NCBI RefSeq assembly: GCF_011759375.1
Contig: NZ_JAARML010000002.1
Location: 2,046,001-2,110,000, forward strand
DNA length: 64,000 bases
Source of the DNA: Paraflavitalea devenefica
Lineage (GTDB): Bacteria; Bacteroidota; Bacteroidia; Chitinophagales; Chitinophagaceae
Direction: 5' to 3'
Each line of letters starts with the position of its first letter. Position 1 is the stretch's first letter. The notes under the pieces are model-generated. The model made no database searches and had not been told where the DNA came from. It saw only the letters and a program-made list of their open reading frames with translations. The translations under genes and the position numbers were made by a program. This document shows positions 52,747-61,265 of this stretch, piece after piece.

Positions 52747-54696
52747 TTATTTAGGCGCAATTGCAAAACTGATCTTATCGTTGGTTGTAGGTTTATTGAC
52801 AGTGAATTTTATTCTGTAAATATTATCGCCCCACTTGTCCAGGATGCCTTTATCTTCCATCGCTGTTAAAGGGATCTTTTCAATGGCTGCACCCATTTGG
52901 TTAGGGTTGTACTTTATGACAAAATCTTTGGCTGTGCCGTCCTGTAATTTGTAATGGATAACCAGCTCGCCGGGTTTTACGAGGGCTGCAGGATAGCAGG
53001 TCATCAGGTTTTGCACAATACTATCAGCCCGCGTGAGCGCGATAACATCTTTCACTTCCACATTCCTGCCACGATTTAACCGTATCGTCCGCTGCCAGCT
53101 ATTAACACCGGCTTTCTCCGGATATGATTTGGCGATGTCGAGTGACAATTCAGCAAATGACTTGTCCTGTTTGTACGTTACGTTGGTGGCTTTGAACCGG
53201 GCGCCGGGTGGCTGCGTGGCGCCGTTGATGGTGGGCACATTGTGGTAGTCGGAACAGTTATACCATATATCATAGCGCCGGCTGCTGAATGTTTTCCGGG
53301 TATAAGTGCCCCTGCCTACATCAATCAGTACAGGCAGGCCATTGTAATAAACGATATAATTGCCAATATCATTGTGATTATGGCTTTCGTCATTGTGCCC
53401 GCCTTTAGCGGCCACGAACAAGCCATCCGTGCTGCCTTCCTTATCCCGCGCAATCATTACCTGTATATCGGGCAACCACACATTGGCCGGCAGGGGCAAT
53501 CCCTGCGGCGCCTGGCGGTATTCATCCTGCATGAACAGGGCAAAGAGGGTCCTGAAGTAATGGTATCTGCCGGCATTGCCATCCTCCTCCGGCTTACGAT
53601 AGAAAGCGCCGAACCGCATCATGGCAGTATCCCGGATGTCTTTACCAAAGCGATAGATCATGTTGGCAGCCATGCCGGGCCGGGGATCTGCATCGGCAAA
53701 GTTCAGGAAATACTTTTCACCGATCTGCGCCCGGTAAATGAAGCGGGCCATATTCTTTATCTTCTCATCCTTGTAAACATAATTGAAAGCATTGTTAGTG
53801 GCCAGGTTCAGCATGGCTATGTTATCATACAGGGAAGCCGCGGCAGCGCCCCAGTAACCTGGCCCTTCATCACAACCTCCATCCTTCGGATAGGGATTTA
53901 CAAATTCATCTAATACCCATAATATCTTTGCAACCGCATTGGCCCGCTGAACATCATCTTTTTCCAGCAGCAATACGGTATTGAGCCAGTTGGAACAGAT
54001 CCAGGGATTCCAGTTATTGGGTGGCCTGCCATTGGCATTCTTCGTCATCCAGCCATGTGCTTTGGTCATGAGCGGCTGAAAAATGCGGTAATTGGTTTCA
54101 TAATAAATGCGTTTCCTGATCTGCGGAGAAACTGCATCCAGTTTATCACCTACAAAATAATCCACCCAGGCAAGGAAAGTGCCTGTCTCTGCACTGAACA
54201 GGTCAACAAACGGCGCCGATACATCCATAAGCCCTGAATACTCTTTCCGTTGCGGCAGGTGGGCCGGTACGCCCCACCACGATTCTTCACAGATAGACCA
54301 TACGCCATTGATAATGGGATCAATGAACCGTCCTTTGTTCTCATATACTTCTGCCAGCAGTAAAGTGCCCAGCACATTTCGTTTTTCATAGCTGATGCTT
54401 TGGTATTCATTACGGTCGCCTGTACGTTCTATCAACAATGATTTGGTGGCAGGGATCGAAGGCCAGTTATAATTAATATAACTGTTTGCCTTTTCCAGGA
54501 TGGCTTTCATCATGGCCGCATCAGCTTTGGCCCAACCGGTGCGGTCACTGGTTTTGGGGAAAGGCGTCCACTGCGCCTGCGGTATCAATACTGTTTTGAG
54601 TTCAGGGGCAGTGAATTTGCCACTCAGCAGGTTTTGCTGGGCAATCAGTTTACTGCAAAATATTACCAGCAGCAGGGTTCCTATTGTCTTTTTCAT
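52747..54696 (-). CDS. Heparinase II/III family polysaccharide lyase
   Basis: The 649-residue protein (ATG 54696; 54702 also possible) has a signal peptide. It is a heparinase II/III-like lyase with an alpha/alpha toroid (WSICEESWWGVPAHLP, NNWNPWICSNWLNTVLL, KDGGCDEGPGYW) and a C-terminal beta-domain beginning GGHNDESHNHNDIGNYIVYYNG with the catalytic His and Tyr. The family (PL12/15/17/21) degrades heparin, heparan or alginate-type uronates. It lies 44 bp after the neighbouring lyase and 10 bp before the PL8-like gene, so the three form one operon. Confidence 0.9.
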   Translation of the reverse strand: MKKTIGTLLLVIFCSKLIAQQNLLSGKFTAPELKTVLIPQAQWTPFPKTSDRTGWAKADAAMMKAILEKANSYINYNWPSIPATKSLLIERTGDRNEYQSISYEKRNVLGTLLLAEVYENKGRFIDPIINGVWSICEESWWGVPAHLPQRKEYSGLMDVSAPFVDLFSAETGTFLAWVDYFVGDKLDAVSPQIRKRIYYETNYRIFQPLMTKAHGWMTKNANGRPPNNWNPWICSNWLNTVLLLEKDDVQRANAVAKILWVLDEFVNPYPKDGGCDEGPGYWGAAAASLYDNIAMLNLATNNAFNYVYKDEKIKNMARFIYRAQIGEKYFLNFADADPRPGMAANMIYRFGKDIRDTAMMRFGAFYRKPEEDGNAGRYHYFRTLFALFMQDEYRQAPQGLPLPANVWLPDIQVMIARDKEGSTDGLFVAAKGGHNDESHNHNDIGNYIVYYNGLPVLIDVGRGTYTRKTFSSRRYDIWYNCSDYHNVPTINGATQPPGARFKATNVTYKQDKSFAELSLDIAKSYPEKAGVNSWQRTIRLNRGRNVEVKDVIALTRADSIVQNLMTCYPAALVKPGELVIHYKLQDGTAKDFVIKYNPNQMGAAIEKIPLTAMEDKGILDKWGDNIYRIKFTVNKPTTNDKISFAIAPK

Positions 54697-54740
54697 ATAC
54701 AATGAATTGAGTGATCATGGATACAAATACTTATCAGCGA

Positions 54741-56636
54741 TCATTTGTCTTTCTTCCAATGGCTGAGCGGTGTGGCTTTTGCCATTGCCTTGCCGGCCGC
54801 TTTACCGGGTTTCAGCGCCACCCGGATGGTTGCTTTGGTATTGGCCGGAAGGGTTACCTCAAAGCCCGTGAGGATGGTGCCCGGGTTGGGGGCGTCATAA
54901 CTATTGGGCGGATCGGTAGACCATGTTTTCATGGTTATTTCACCGGGTGCTGTTACTTCCAGCTCCAGTTTTTTGCCGTCTTTGGTCAGTTCCGCTTTGT
55001 TCTCACCGGTAATGGCTACACTGGCCGGCGTGAGCAATGTCCAGCGGATCGTGGCAGCCTGGTCGGTCGTTTCCACTTCATCCTGTACCAGCACATACGA
55101 TTGGTCAACGATCGCAATGCCGCGGTTGGCAGCTACCAGTGAACCTTTGTATACGGCCGACATGTCCGTGATGGCATGCATAAAGGAAGGGGCTGCCGAA
55201 GAAGCGGTGATCGGGGCATGCCCTTCCACCCGCTGGTGCTGGTTATTAACGGCAAGGGTGTTGTGTACAAGATTGGTAAGGCGGAATACCGTCCAGCGCT
55301 GGGCATCCTGTGTTCTGCCAAATAACTTAATGCCTTTGGACTCCAGCGATTCATAGTCCTGCATGCCAAAGTCCATGGCCCAGCGTACGCCATCGGCTTC
55401 CATCACAAAGGAACCAATATCCATATGCGCATGGTTAACCGATACCGACCCGCCTTTCATCCCTACAAAGAGGGCGTTGGGATCGGTCCAGGAAGTACGC
55501 ATCAAAGCAACCGGGTTTTTGCCCCTGCCCATCCACATGCCGGATGCAGGAGCCGGGATGCTACCGATATTGGTGCCGGCGCCCCACAGCATAATGGCCG
55601 GCAGCAGGCGGTTGCCGGTATGTGATTTCGGGTCACTGTTCTGTAGCCGGCTTTTTTCTACCCATAGCAGGGAAGGATCTTTTAGTTTGGCGGCAAACCA
55701 AAACATGGCAGGTTGCAAGCCTCCGGAGCCACCTGCATCTGAATAATTAAAGGGCCTGCCTGAGGGGCCGGTCATATTTTCCAGGTAACCGGCCGTTCTC
55801 AGGAAGCCAGGTTTTTCAGTGAGGCCAAAGTCTTTGCCAAATAACTTTTCGATAGCACTATTAAATAATACGTTGAAGCTGGTGCCATAACCCCAGTAGC
55901 CATAACCTTCCGGGTAAGCGCCATCGGGCGCGTAATCGGCCATGGGCAATACAATGGATGTTATAGCGCGGTTAATGATCTGTTTGGCCAGTTGGGGTTG
56001 GTCTTCATAAATAGCCATAGCGCCGTAGCTCATGCCTGCATTGCACACCTGGTTCCAGTTGTGTTCTGCTTTCAGCCAGCTATTGTTGCCCGGGTTTAAA
56101 GAAGGTTCCAGTCCTTTTTGCAGGATGGCTGCTTTAACAGCAGCACGGGAAGCGGGTGATAGCTGGTCATAGAGCCAGTCGTACCCAATGGCCATAGCCA
56201 GGGTCATTTCCGCCACATCCAGGAAATGGGAGGGATTCCAGTCGCTGAAAGCGGCGATGGCCAGCATCTCTTTTTCGGCACGTTGGGAATAAGCGGGCTG
56301 TTGGGTGAGGCGCCAGGCATAGGAGAGGAAGAAGATCCTGCGGATGGCCTCACGTGATTTATCCAGCAGGCGTCGGCCTATTTGTATGCGTTCTATGGGG
56401 GGCAAGGGCAGTAGTTCGTCCGATGCAGAAAGGATGGCCTGGTGCAGCTTACCCCAGGTGGCATCGGCTGCGATGGTTTGTTGGATGGCACGCTCTTCAT
56501 CTTTCAGCAGGAGAATGCGTGGGTGCGGAGGCAGGTGGGAGTCTGACGTACCTATATAATCGGTTTGAGGAGCAGCAGGTAGCCCCGAAAGCAGCAACAG
56601 GGCCAGCAGACCGGAGTACAGGTAGTTTGTCGGCAT
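54741..56636 (-). CDS. Heparinase II/III family polysaccharide lyase
   Basis: The 631-residue protein (start 56636; longer open frame to 56669 lacks signal form) has a signal peptide ending LPAAPQ. It is a second heparinase II/III-type enzyme: HNWNQVCNAGMSYG, DGAYPEGYGYWGYG, GGSVSVNHAHMDIGSFVMEADG with the catalytic His, and a beta-sandwich C-terminus. It is the first gene of the minus-strand lyase operon. The two lyases are clearly diverged, so they may act on different bonds. A lacI gene is divergent upstream. Confidence 0.9.
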   Translation of the reverse strand: MPTNYLYSGLLALLLLSGLPAAPQTDYIGTSDSHLPPHPRILLLKDEERAIQQTIAADATWGKLHQAILSASDELLPLPPIERIQIGRRLLDKSREAIRRIFFLSYAWRLTQQPAYSQRAEKEMLAIAAFSDWNPSHFLDVAEMTLAMAIGYDWLYDQLSPASRAAVKAAILQKGLEPSLNPGNNSWLKAEHNWNQVCNAGMSYGAMAIYEDQPQLAKQIINRAITSIVLPMADYAPDGAYPEGYGYWGYGTSFNVLFNSAIEKLFGKDFGLTEKPGFLRTAGYLENMTGPSGRPFNYSDAGGSGGLQPAMFWFAAKLKDPSLLWVEKSRLQNSDPKSHTGNRLLPAIMLWGAGTNIGSIPAPASGMWMGRGKNPVALMRTSWTDPNALFVGMKGGSVSVNHAHMDIGSFVMEADGVRWAMDFGMQDYESLESKGIKLFGRTQDAQRWTVFRLTNLVHNTLAVNNQHQRVEGHAPITASSAAPSFMHAITDMSAVYKGSLVAANRGIAIVDQSYVLVQDEVETTDQAATIRWTLLTPASVAITGENKAELTKDGKKLELEVTAPGEITMKTWSTDPPNSYDAPNPGTILTGFEVTLPANTKATIRVALKPGKAAGKAMAKATPLSHWKKDK

Positions 56637-56711
56637 ATAGCAATCGTTATGATCAAGGAAATTAGACATTCTATCGCATACCGGTCTTGCGTTGTCTGTC
56701 TTTATTTTTAC

Positions 56712-56815
56712 TTAAACGTTTCAGTAAATAAATCGCCTGATTCTGAAAACGATACCAGCTTTTTTCATCAAGTTTGAAATAGTTATTTTTTTATGATCTT
56801 AAACGATTGCTTATG
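56712..56815 (+). promoter_or_regulatory. Copy of the SusC/D control region with AAACG operator pair
   Basis: TTAAACGTTTCAGTAAATAA (56712-56731) and TGAAAACGATACCAGC (56744-56759) are 33 bp apart, as at 26030-26076. CAAGTTTGA and GATTGCTTATG follow as in the other copy. A third AAACG site, TTAAACGATTGC, is at 56799-56810. It sits between the divergent lyase operon and the lacI gene, so it could control either. Confidence 0.7.
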
Positions 56816-56903
56816 TTAATACCCTGCCTGAACTCCTGCCGCACCTTATTGGTTCGCTCACCCATTGATCTTCGTCACCTGGTCCTGGCATCCTAGATAT
56901 ATT

Positions 56904-56915
56904 GGAAACGATTCC
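56904..56915. promoter_or_regulatory. LacI-type operator in the lacI promoter
   Basis: GGAAACGATTCC is a near palindrome (followed by AGC, as in the other sites), 59 bp before the lacI start. It suggests autoregulation. Confidence 0.6.
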
Positions 56916-56973
56916 AGCAATTTCCTGCAACAATCTTATGGGCGTGTTGTCCTTACGCTAACCGCCTGCCATT

Positions 56974-58005
56974 ATGAAGAAAAAAAACAACAAGAAAAAC
57001 TCCATCCAGGAGCTCGCTGCTGCCTTGCAGTTGTCGCCTGCCACCATATCCCGGGTATTGAATAACCATCCGCATGTGCATGAGGCTACGCGCAGCAAAG
57101 TGATGACCATGGTAGAGCAGGTAGGGTATAAGCGCAACATCATGGCTTCGGGCCTGCGTACAAATAAGACCCATACCATTGGATTGATCGTGCCGCGTAT
57201 TTCCATGTTCGTGCATACGGAGATCATTACTACCATTCAAAACGGGTTACATACACATGGGTACAACCTCATCATCTGCCAGTCCAATGATTCCCTGGAA
57301 ATAGAAAAAGACCTGGCGCTCACTTTATATGCCTCGCGGGTAGATGCCGTGATCGTGGCCTGTACTTTATTTACCACCGATTTCAGTCATTTCGATATAC
57401 TCACACAAAACAATATCCCGGTTGTTTTTTATGACCGTGTTCCGGTAAAGCCTTATCCTGCCTGTATCATCAAAGGCGATGATTTCAGGGGGGCTTACCT
57501 GGCCACTGCTCATTTGATTGAATTGGGCAGTCGCCATATTGCCTACATATCAGGCCCGGTGGGCTGTAATATTTACATAGATAGGTATGCCGGTTTTGAG
57601 CATGCTATGAAGCAATACCATGTACCGGTGATGAAGGATTGGATATTTTACCATGAGCTCACGGCCGAAAATGCCCGTAAGGCCATGCACCGGCTGTTTG
57701 CCCGCAAGCCCTGGCCGGACGCCATACTGGCTGCCAATGATACCACGGCCCTCACTGTATTGGCTTTTGCCAAAGAGCGGGGAATTGCGGTACCGCAGGA
57801 CCTGCGGATCGTAGGTTATTCCAATGACCCGCGCTCCTCCATTGTAACGCCTTCCATTACTACAGTGGAACAGTTTCCCGGGCGTATCGGCAGTGTGATC
57901 GTCACGGAGCTGTTGAAGATATTAAAGAATGACAGGCAAACGGTGGCCATAGATGCGGCGCCCATCATTACGCCGGTGGAATTGATCAGGAGAATGTCTA
58001 CTTAA
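56974..58005 (+). CDS. LacI-family transcriptional regulator
   Basis: The 343-residue protein has the LacI helix-turn-helix at the start (SIQELAAALQLSPATISRVLNN) and hinge NIMASGLRTNKT, then a periplasmic-binding-protein-type ligand domain (IGLIVPRIS to the end). It is expected to bind a sugar and release DNA. The AAACG sites upstream of itself, the lyases and SusC are the natural targets. It ends 2 bp from the second, convergent LacI gene. Confidence 0.94.
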   Translation: MKKKNNKKNSIQELAAALQLSPATISRVLNNHPHVHEATRSKVMTMVEQVGYKRNIMASGLRTNKTHTIGLIVPRISMFVHTEIITTIQNGLHTHGYNLIICQSNDSLEIEKDLALTLYASRVDAVIVACTLFTTDFSHFDILTQNNIPVVFYDRVPVKPYPACIIKGDDFRGAYLATAHLIELGSRHIAYISGPVGCNIYIDRYAGFEHAMKQYHVPVMKDWIFYHELTAENARKAMHRLFARKPWPDAILAANDTTALTVLAFAKERGIAVPQDLRIVGYSNDPRSSIVTPSITTVEQFPGRIGSVIVTELLKILKNDRQTVAIDAAPIITPVELIRRMST

Positions 58006-58007
58006 TG

Positions 58008-59018
58008 TTACTTACTGGTAGAAGCCCGCTGTATCAGGGATGACTTAAACACAATACTCTCATTCGTAAGCGGTACATTCTTTTTCTCCAGCGTGGTCAG
58101 CAGCCGGGCGGCAGCCTCGTGGCCAATATTAAAGGCCGGCTGGGTAATGGTGGTGAGGGAAGGGTTTAAAAATGAGGCGATGGGCAGGTTGGAGAAGCTG
58201 ATCACCTTTACATCTTTGGGGATATTGAGGTCCAGTTGCCGGCACACCTCATAGCCCGCCATGGCATACCGTTCCACGGCCGCAAAAATACCATCAGGTT
58301 TTTCCCGGATGAACATGTCCCGGATGAGCGCTACGTCTTTCTCATCGTTGTTGGTGCATTCCACGATCAGTGATTCGCTATCGGGCAACTGAAAATCTGC
58401 TATTGCTTTCCGGTAACCCTGCAGCCGTTTGTTGCCGATGGAAAGGCTTTTGGAGATCGCCAGGTGCGTGATCTTTTTACAGCCCTGTTCTACCAGGTGC
58501 CGGGTGGCCAGGTAGCTGCTTTCATAATCATCCGTGGTTACTTTGACCGTATCAAACTCTTCTGAAACCCTGTCGAAGAAAACGATGGGCAACCCCTTCT
58601 TTTGCAGGTTGTGTAAATGGGTACAATCGGTAGTAGTACCAGATACCGATATGAGCACACCATCTACCCGGCCATTATACAATTCTTTAGCCAGGGATAC
58701 TTCTTTCTTATAGTCTTCATGGGTTAAATAAATGAGCACATGGTACCCCTTTTCCTGGGCAACGGTTTCAATGCCGTTGATGGCGAGGGTGAAATAGTTA
58801 TTGGCTATTTCCGGTATGATGACAGCAATGGTTTTGCTTTTGTGTTTACGGAGGCTGCTGGCATGTGGGTTGGGCTGATAATTCAGTTCATTGGCCAGCG
58901 CAATCACCTTCTCCTTTGTTCCTTTACTGATGTCATAACTGTCGCGCAATGCTTTTGACACCGTAGCAATGGATAGGTTCAATAATGACGCAAGCTGTTT
59001 GATGTTAACAGATTCCAT
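58008..59018 (-). CDS. LacI-family transcriptional regulator (second)
   Basis: The 336-residue protein has the helix-turn-helix NIKQLASLLNLSIATVSKALR and hinge ASSLRKHKS, then a ligand domain beginning IAVIIPEIANNYF. It is about as diverged from the first LacI as unrelated family members are, so it probably senses another sugar. It is convergent with the other lacI gene. An interrupted palindrome upstream at 59053-59076 might be its operator. Confidence 0.93.
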   Translation of the reverse strand: MESVNIKQLASLLNLSIATVSKALRDSYDISKGTKEKVIALANELNYQPNPHASSLRKHKSKTIAVIIPEIANNYFTLAINGIETVAQEKGYHVLIYLTHEDYKKEVSLAKELYNGRVDGVLISVSGTTTDCTHLHNLQKKGLPIVFFDRVSEEFDTVKVTTDDYESSYLATRHLVEQGCKKITHLAISKSLSIGNKRLQGYRKAIADFQLPDSESLIVECTNNDEKDVALIRDMFIREKPDGIFAAVERYAMAGYEVCRQLDLNIPKDVKVISFSNLPIASFLNPSLTTITQPAFNIGHEAAARLLTTLEKKNVPLTNESIVFKSSLIQRASTSK

Positions 59019-59052
59019 ACGCAGTTATTAAGGATAATCTGTCTGTAATCTA

Positions 59053-59076
59053 AGGATATATTTTGGAAAATATCCT
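59053..59076. promoter_or_regulatory. AT-rich palindrome upstream of the second lacI
   Basis: AGGATAT and TATCCT flank ATTTTGGAAAA, an imperfect palindrome about 35 bp before the lacI start and 6 bp after the LytTR gene stop. It has no T-run, so an operator is more likely than a terminator. Confidence 0.4.
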
Positions 59077-59081
59077 GTTAT

Positions 59082-59828
59082 TTACTGCGGGGGATTGTTC
59101 GTTTTATCCCATAATTTATTCATGACCACCTGTTGAATGACCTGGTCGCGGTAATTCCTGCTGATGGGAATGCGGTGGGATTGTATAAATATCTCATTGC
59201 CTTGGATGCTGTCAATCTTATGAATAGAAACGATATAGGATTTGTGTACCCGGATGAATGATTTGCTGTCCAGGTTCTGTTCCAGGTTTTTCAGGTACAG
59301 CAGGGTTATATATTTTCCCCTGCTGGTATAAATGGTAATGTAGTTTTGCATGCCTTCCACGTACAGGATGTCATCAAAATGGATCTTTTCATATTTGCTG
59401 CCGCATTTGATGAAAAAGTAATCACTCACATTGTCTGTTTTAGGAAGGTCCTGGCCACTGGCCTTGTTGATCAACTGGTAGTAGTCTTTTGCTTTGTTGG
59501 CGCTTTTGAAAAAGCGGTCAAAAGTGATGGGTTTTAACAGGTAGTCCAGCACGTTCAACTGGAACCCTTCCAGGGCATAACTGGGGAAGGCCGTGGTGAT
59601 GATCACCATGGGTGGGTTCTGCGTCATTTTCAGAAAGTCGATGCCATTTATTTTAGGCATCTGGATATCGAGGAAGATCAGGTCTATGCGATGCTGGTCC
59701 AATAGTTTGATGAGTTCAACCGGGTTCTCACAGGTTTCAACCAGGTGCAGGAAGTCGATCTCCTGAACGTAATTAGCAATGCCTTCCCTGGCCAGTGGTT
59801 CGTCATCAATAATTACACAGTTAATCAT
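59082..59828 (-). CDS. LytTR-family response regulator
   Basis: The 248-residue protein has a receiver domain with D8-D9, phospho-acceptor D54 (LIFLDIQMP), Thr in ITTAFP and Lys in YLLKPI. A LytTR DNA-binding domain follows (YVEGMQNYITIYTS, FIRVHKSYIVS, ISRNYR). Such regulators bind two direct repeats. The sensor kinase is 32 bp upstream in the same operon. Confidence 0.94.
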   Translation of the reverse strand: MINCVIIDDEPLAREGIANYVQEIDFLHLVETCENPVELIKLLDQHRIDLIFLDIQMPKINGIDFLKMTQNPPMVIITTAFPSYALEGFQLNVLDYLLKPITFDRFFKSANKAKDYYQLINKASGQDLPKTDNVSDYFFIKCGSKYEKIHFDDILYVEGMQNYITIYTSRGKYITLLYLKNLEQNLDSKSFIRVHKSYIVSIHKIDSIQGNEIFIQSHRIPISRNYRDQVIQQVVMNKLWDKTNNPPQ

Positions 59829-59860
59829 TCGTATTCAAGTTTTAATAGGTGAGGGAATGT

Positions 59861-60979
59861 TCAGGCGGTTTGGGATATGTTTTCCAGGATCACCAGTTCG
59901 GCAAGGTCCATCTGCAGCTTTACATCAAAGCTGGTTTTGTTACGCTGTACCTGCAGTGTATATTGTCCCGGATAAATTAATTCCAGCCTCCTTTGTACAT
60001 TCTGTAAGCCAATGCCGCCATAGCGAACAACATCATTCGCCTTATAGGTGGATGTACTGTTGGTGATGGAAAAATTCAGTTGCTGCTGGTCCATGTACAG
60101 GTTTATTGTTATCCAATTAGGCTCATTGGTATGTTTGGAAACGTGTTTAAAGGCGTTTTCTACAAAGGTCATTAATATAAAAGGAGCTATTCCCAGGTGC
60201 TTGGTATATTGCTGCTCTATTTGGAGTGATACTTCCAGGTTCTTGTTTAGCCTGAGCTTTTCCAGTTCGATGAAGTTTTCCAAATAAGCGATCTCGTTAC
60301 TTAATGGTATCTGTTTGTCATTGCATTCATACAATTGATACCTCAATAGTTCGGAGAATTTGGCAAGGGAAGCAGAGGCCTTGTGAGGATTTTTGTGGAT
60401 GAGGAAAAATATGGAATTGATGGTGTTAAACAGGAAATGGGGATTGAATTGGTTCTTAAGGAATGTAAGTTCAGTTTCCAGTTTTTCCTTTTCAAGTAAC
60501 TGCTGCCGCCTTTTGGTCTGGATCCACTTCTTGGTCAGTTTTATACTCATGGCAAAGGTCATACTGGCCATGGTGGAGGGTAATGAATAGCTGAAAAAAT
60601 AATTAAAGCAGTCATGCCCTTTTCCATATAACGCTTCAAGCGACTTGCCGGAAGTAAAGGAGCTTAAATAATATCCGCTAACAATTAGCAAGGCGGCACA
60701 AAGTATAGTTGCCAGCAGGTAAGTGATGTAGCGGGGGAACCTGCTTTTTTCAAGGTATCTCGGGATCAGGAAGTATAGATTGAAATAGACTGCAAACGCC
60801 TGAAAAATAACGTAGAAGACAAACTGTACCGTATAGGGGGAGAAGAATATCGAATTGGCTGCCTTCAGCGGATTGCCCAGTGCCACTACCGACCACAGAT
60901 AATGATAAAGGCACCAGAAAGGGATATGGTGAAGTTTGTATTTGAGTAGCCAGTTCTGACCCGATCTTTCCTGCAGCAT
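59861..60979 (-). CDS. LytS/YehU-type sensor histidine kinase
   Basis: The 372-residue protein (start 60979, MLQERSGQNW, before KYKLHHIPFW; the open frame to 61051 is longer than usual) has four membrane helices in its first 190 residues and then a His_kinase (PF06580) core with LKNQFNPHFLFNTINSIFF, where the His is phosphorylated. An ATPase-type C-terminus has VENAFKHV and GGIGLQNVQRRLELIYPGQY. It is the sensor for the LytTR regulator. Its signal is unknown. Confidence 0.94.
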   Translation of the reverse strand: MLQERSGQNWLLKYKLHHIPFWCLYHYLWSVVALGNPLKAANSIFFSPYTVQFVFYVIFQAFAVYFNLYFLIPRYLEKSRFPRYITYLLATILCAALLIVSGYYLSSFTSGKSLEALYGKGHDCFNYFFSYSLPSTMASMTFAMSIKLTKKWIQTKRRQQLLEKEKLETELTFLKNQFNPHFLFNTINSIFFLIHKNPHKASASLAKFSELLRYQLYECNDKQIPLSNEIAYLENFIELEKLRLNKNLEVSLQIEQQYTKHLGIAPFILMTFVENAFKHVSKHTNEPNWITINLYMDQQQLNFSITNSTSTYKANDVVRYGGIGLQNVQRRLELIYPGQYTLQVQRNKTSFDVKLQMDLAELVILENISQTA

Positions 60980-60992
60980 ACAATAAATTGTC

Positions 60993-61007
60993 TGTATTAA
61001 AAATACA
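60993..61007. promoter_or_regulatory. Short palindrome before the LytS-type gene
   Basis: TGTATTAAAAATACA is a perfect 6-bp inverted repeat with an AAA centre, 14 bp before the start codon at 60979. It may be an operator. Confidence 0.35.
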
Positions 61008-61265
61008 TTGATTTTGCTGGTTTCAGGCATCCGGTATATGAATTCAGTCAAATAAATGACCAGTTACTTATCTGTATATACCAACGGTATTATTTCCTGT
61101 GTGCACTCCTGTCATTTTTTATGCATTTCATCAATTATATCCGACCTGTAGTCATTCCGGTTTTATTAATCTTCCCTGTATCTATTCCTTTGTTTAGATA
61201 ATCCCGCAAAAAATAGTTGTGGGTCTTGTTCCGGCGCCGGGCAGATCTTTAAATCATATAATGTT

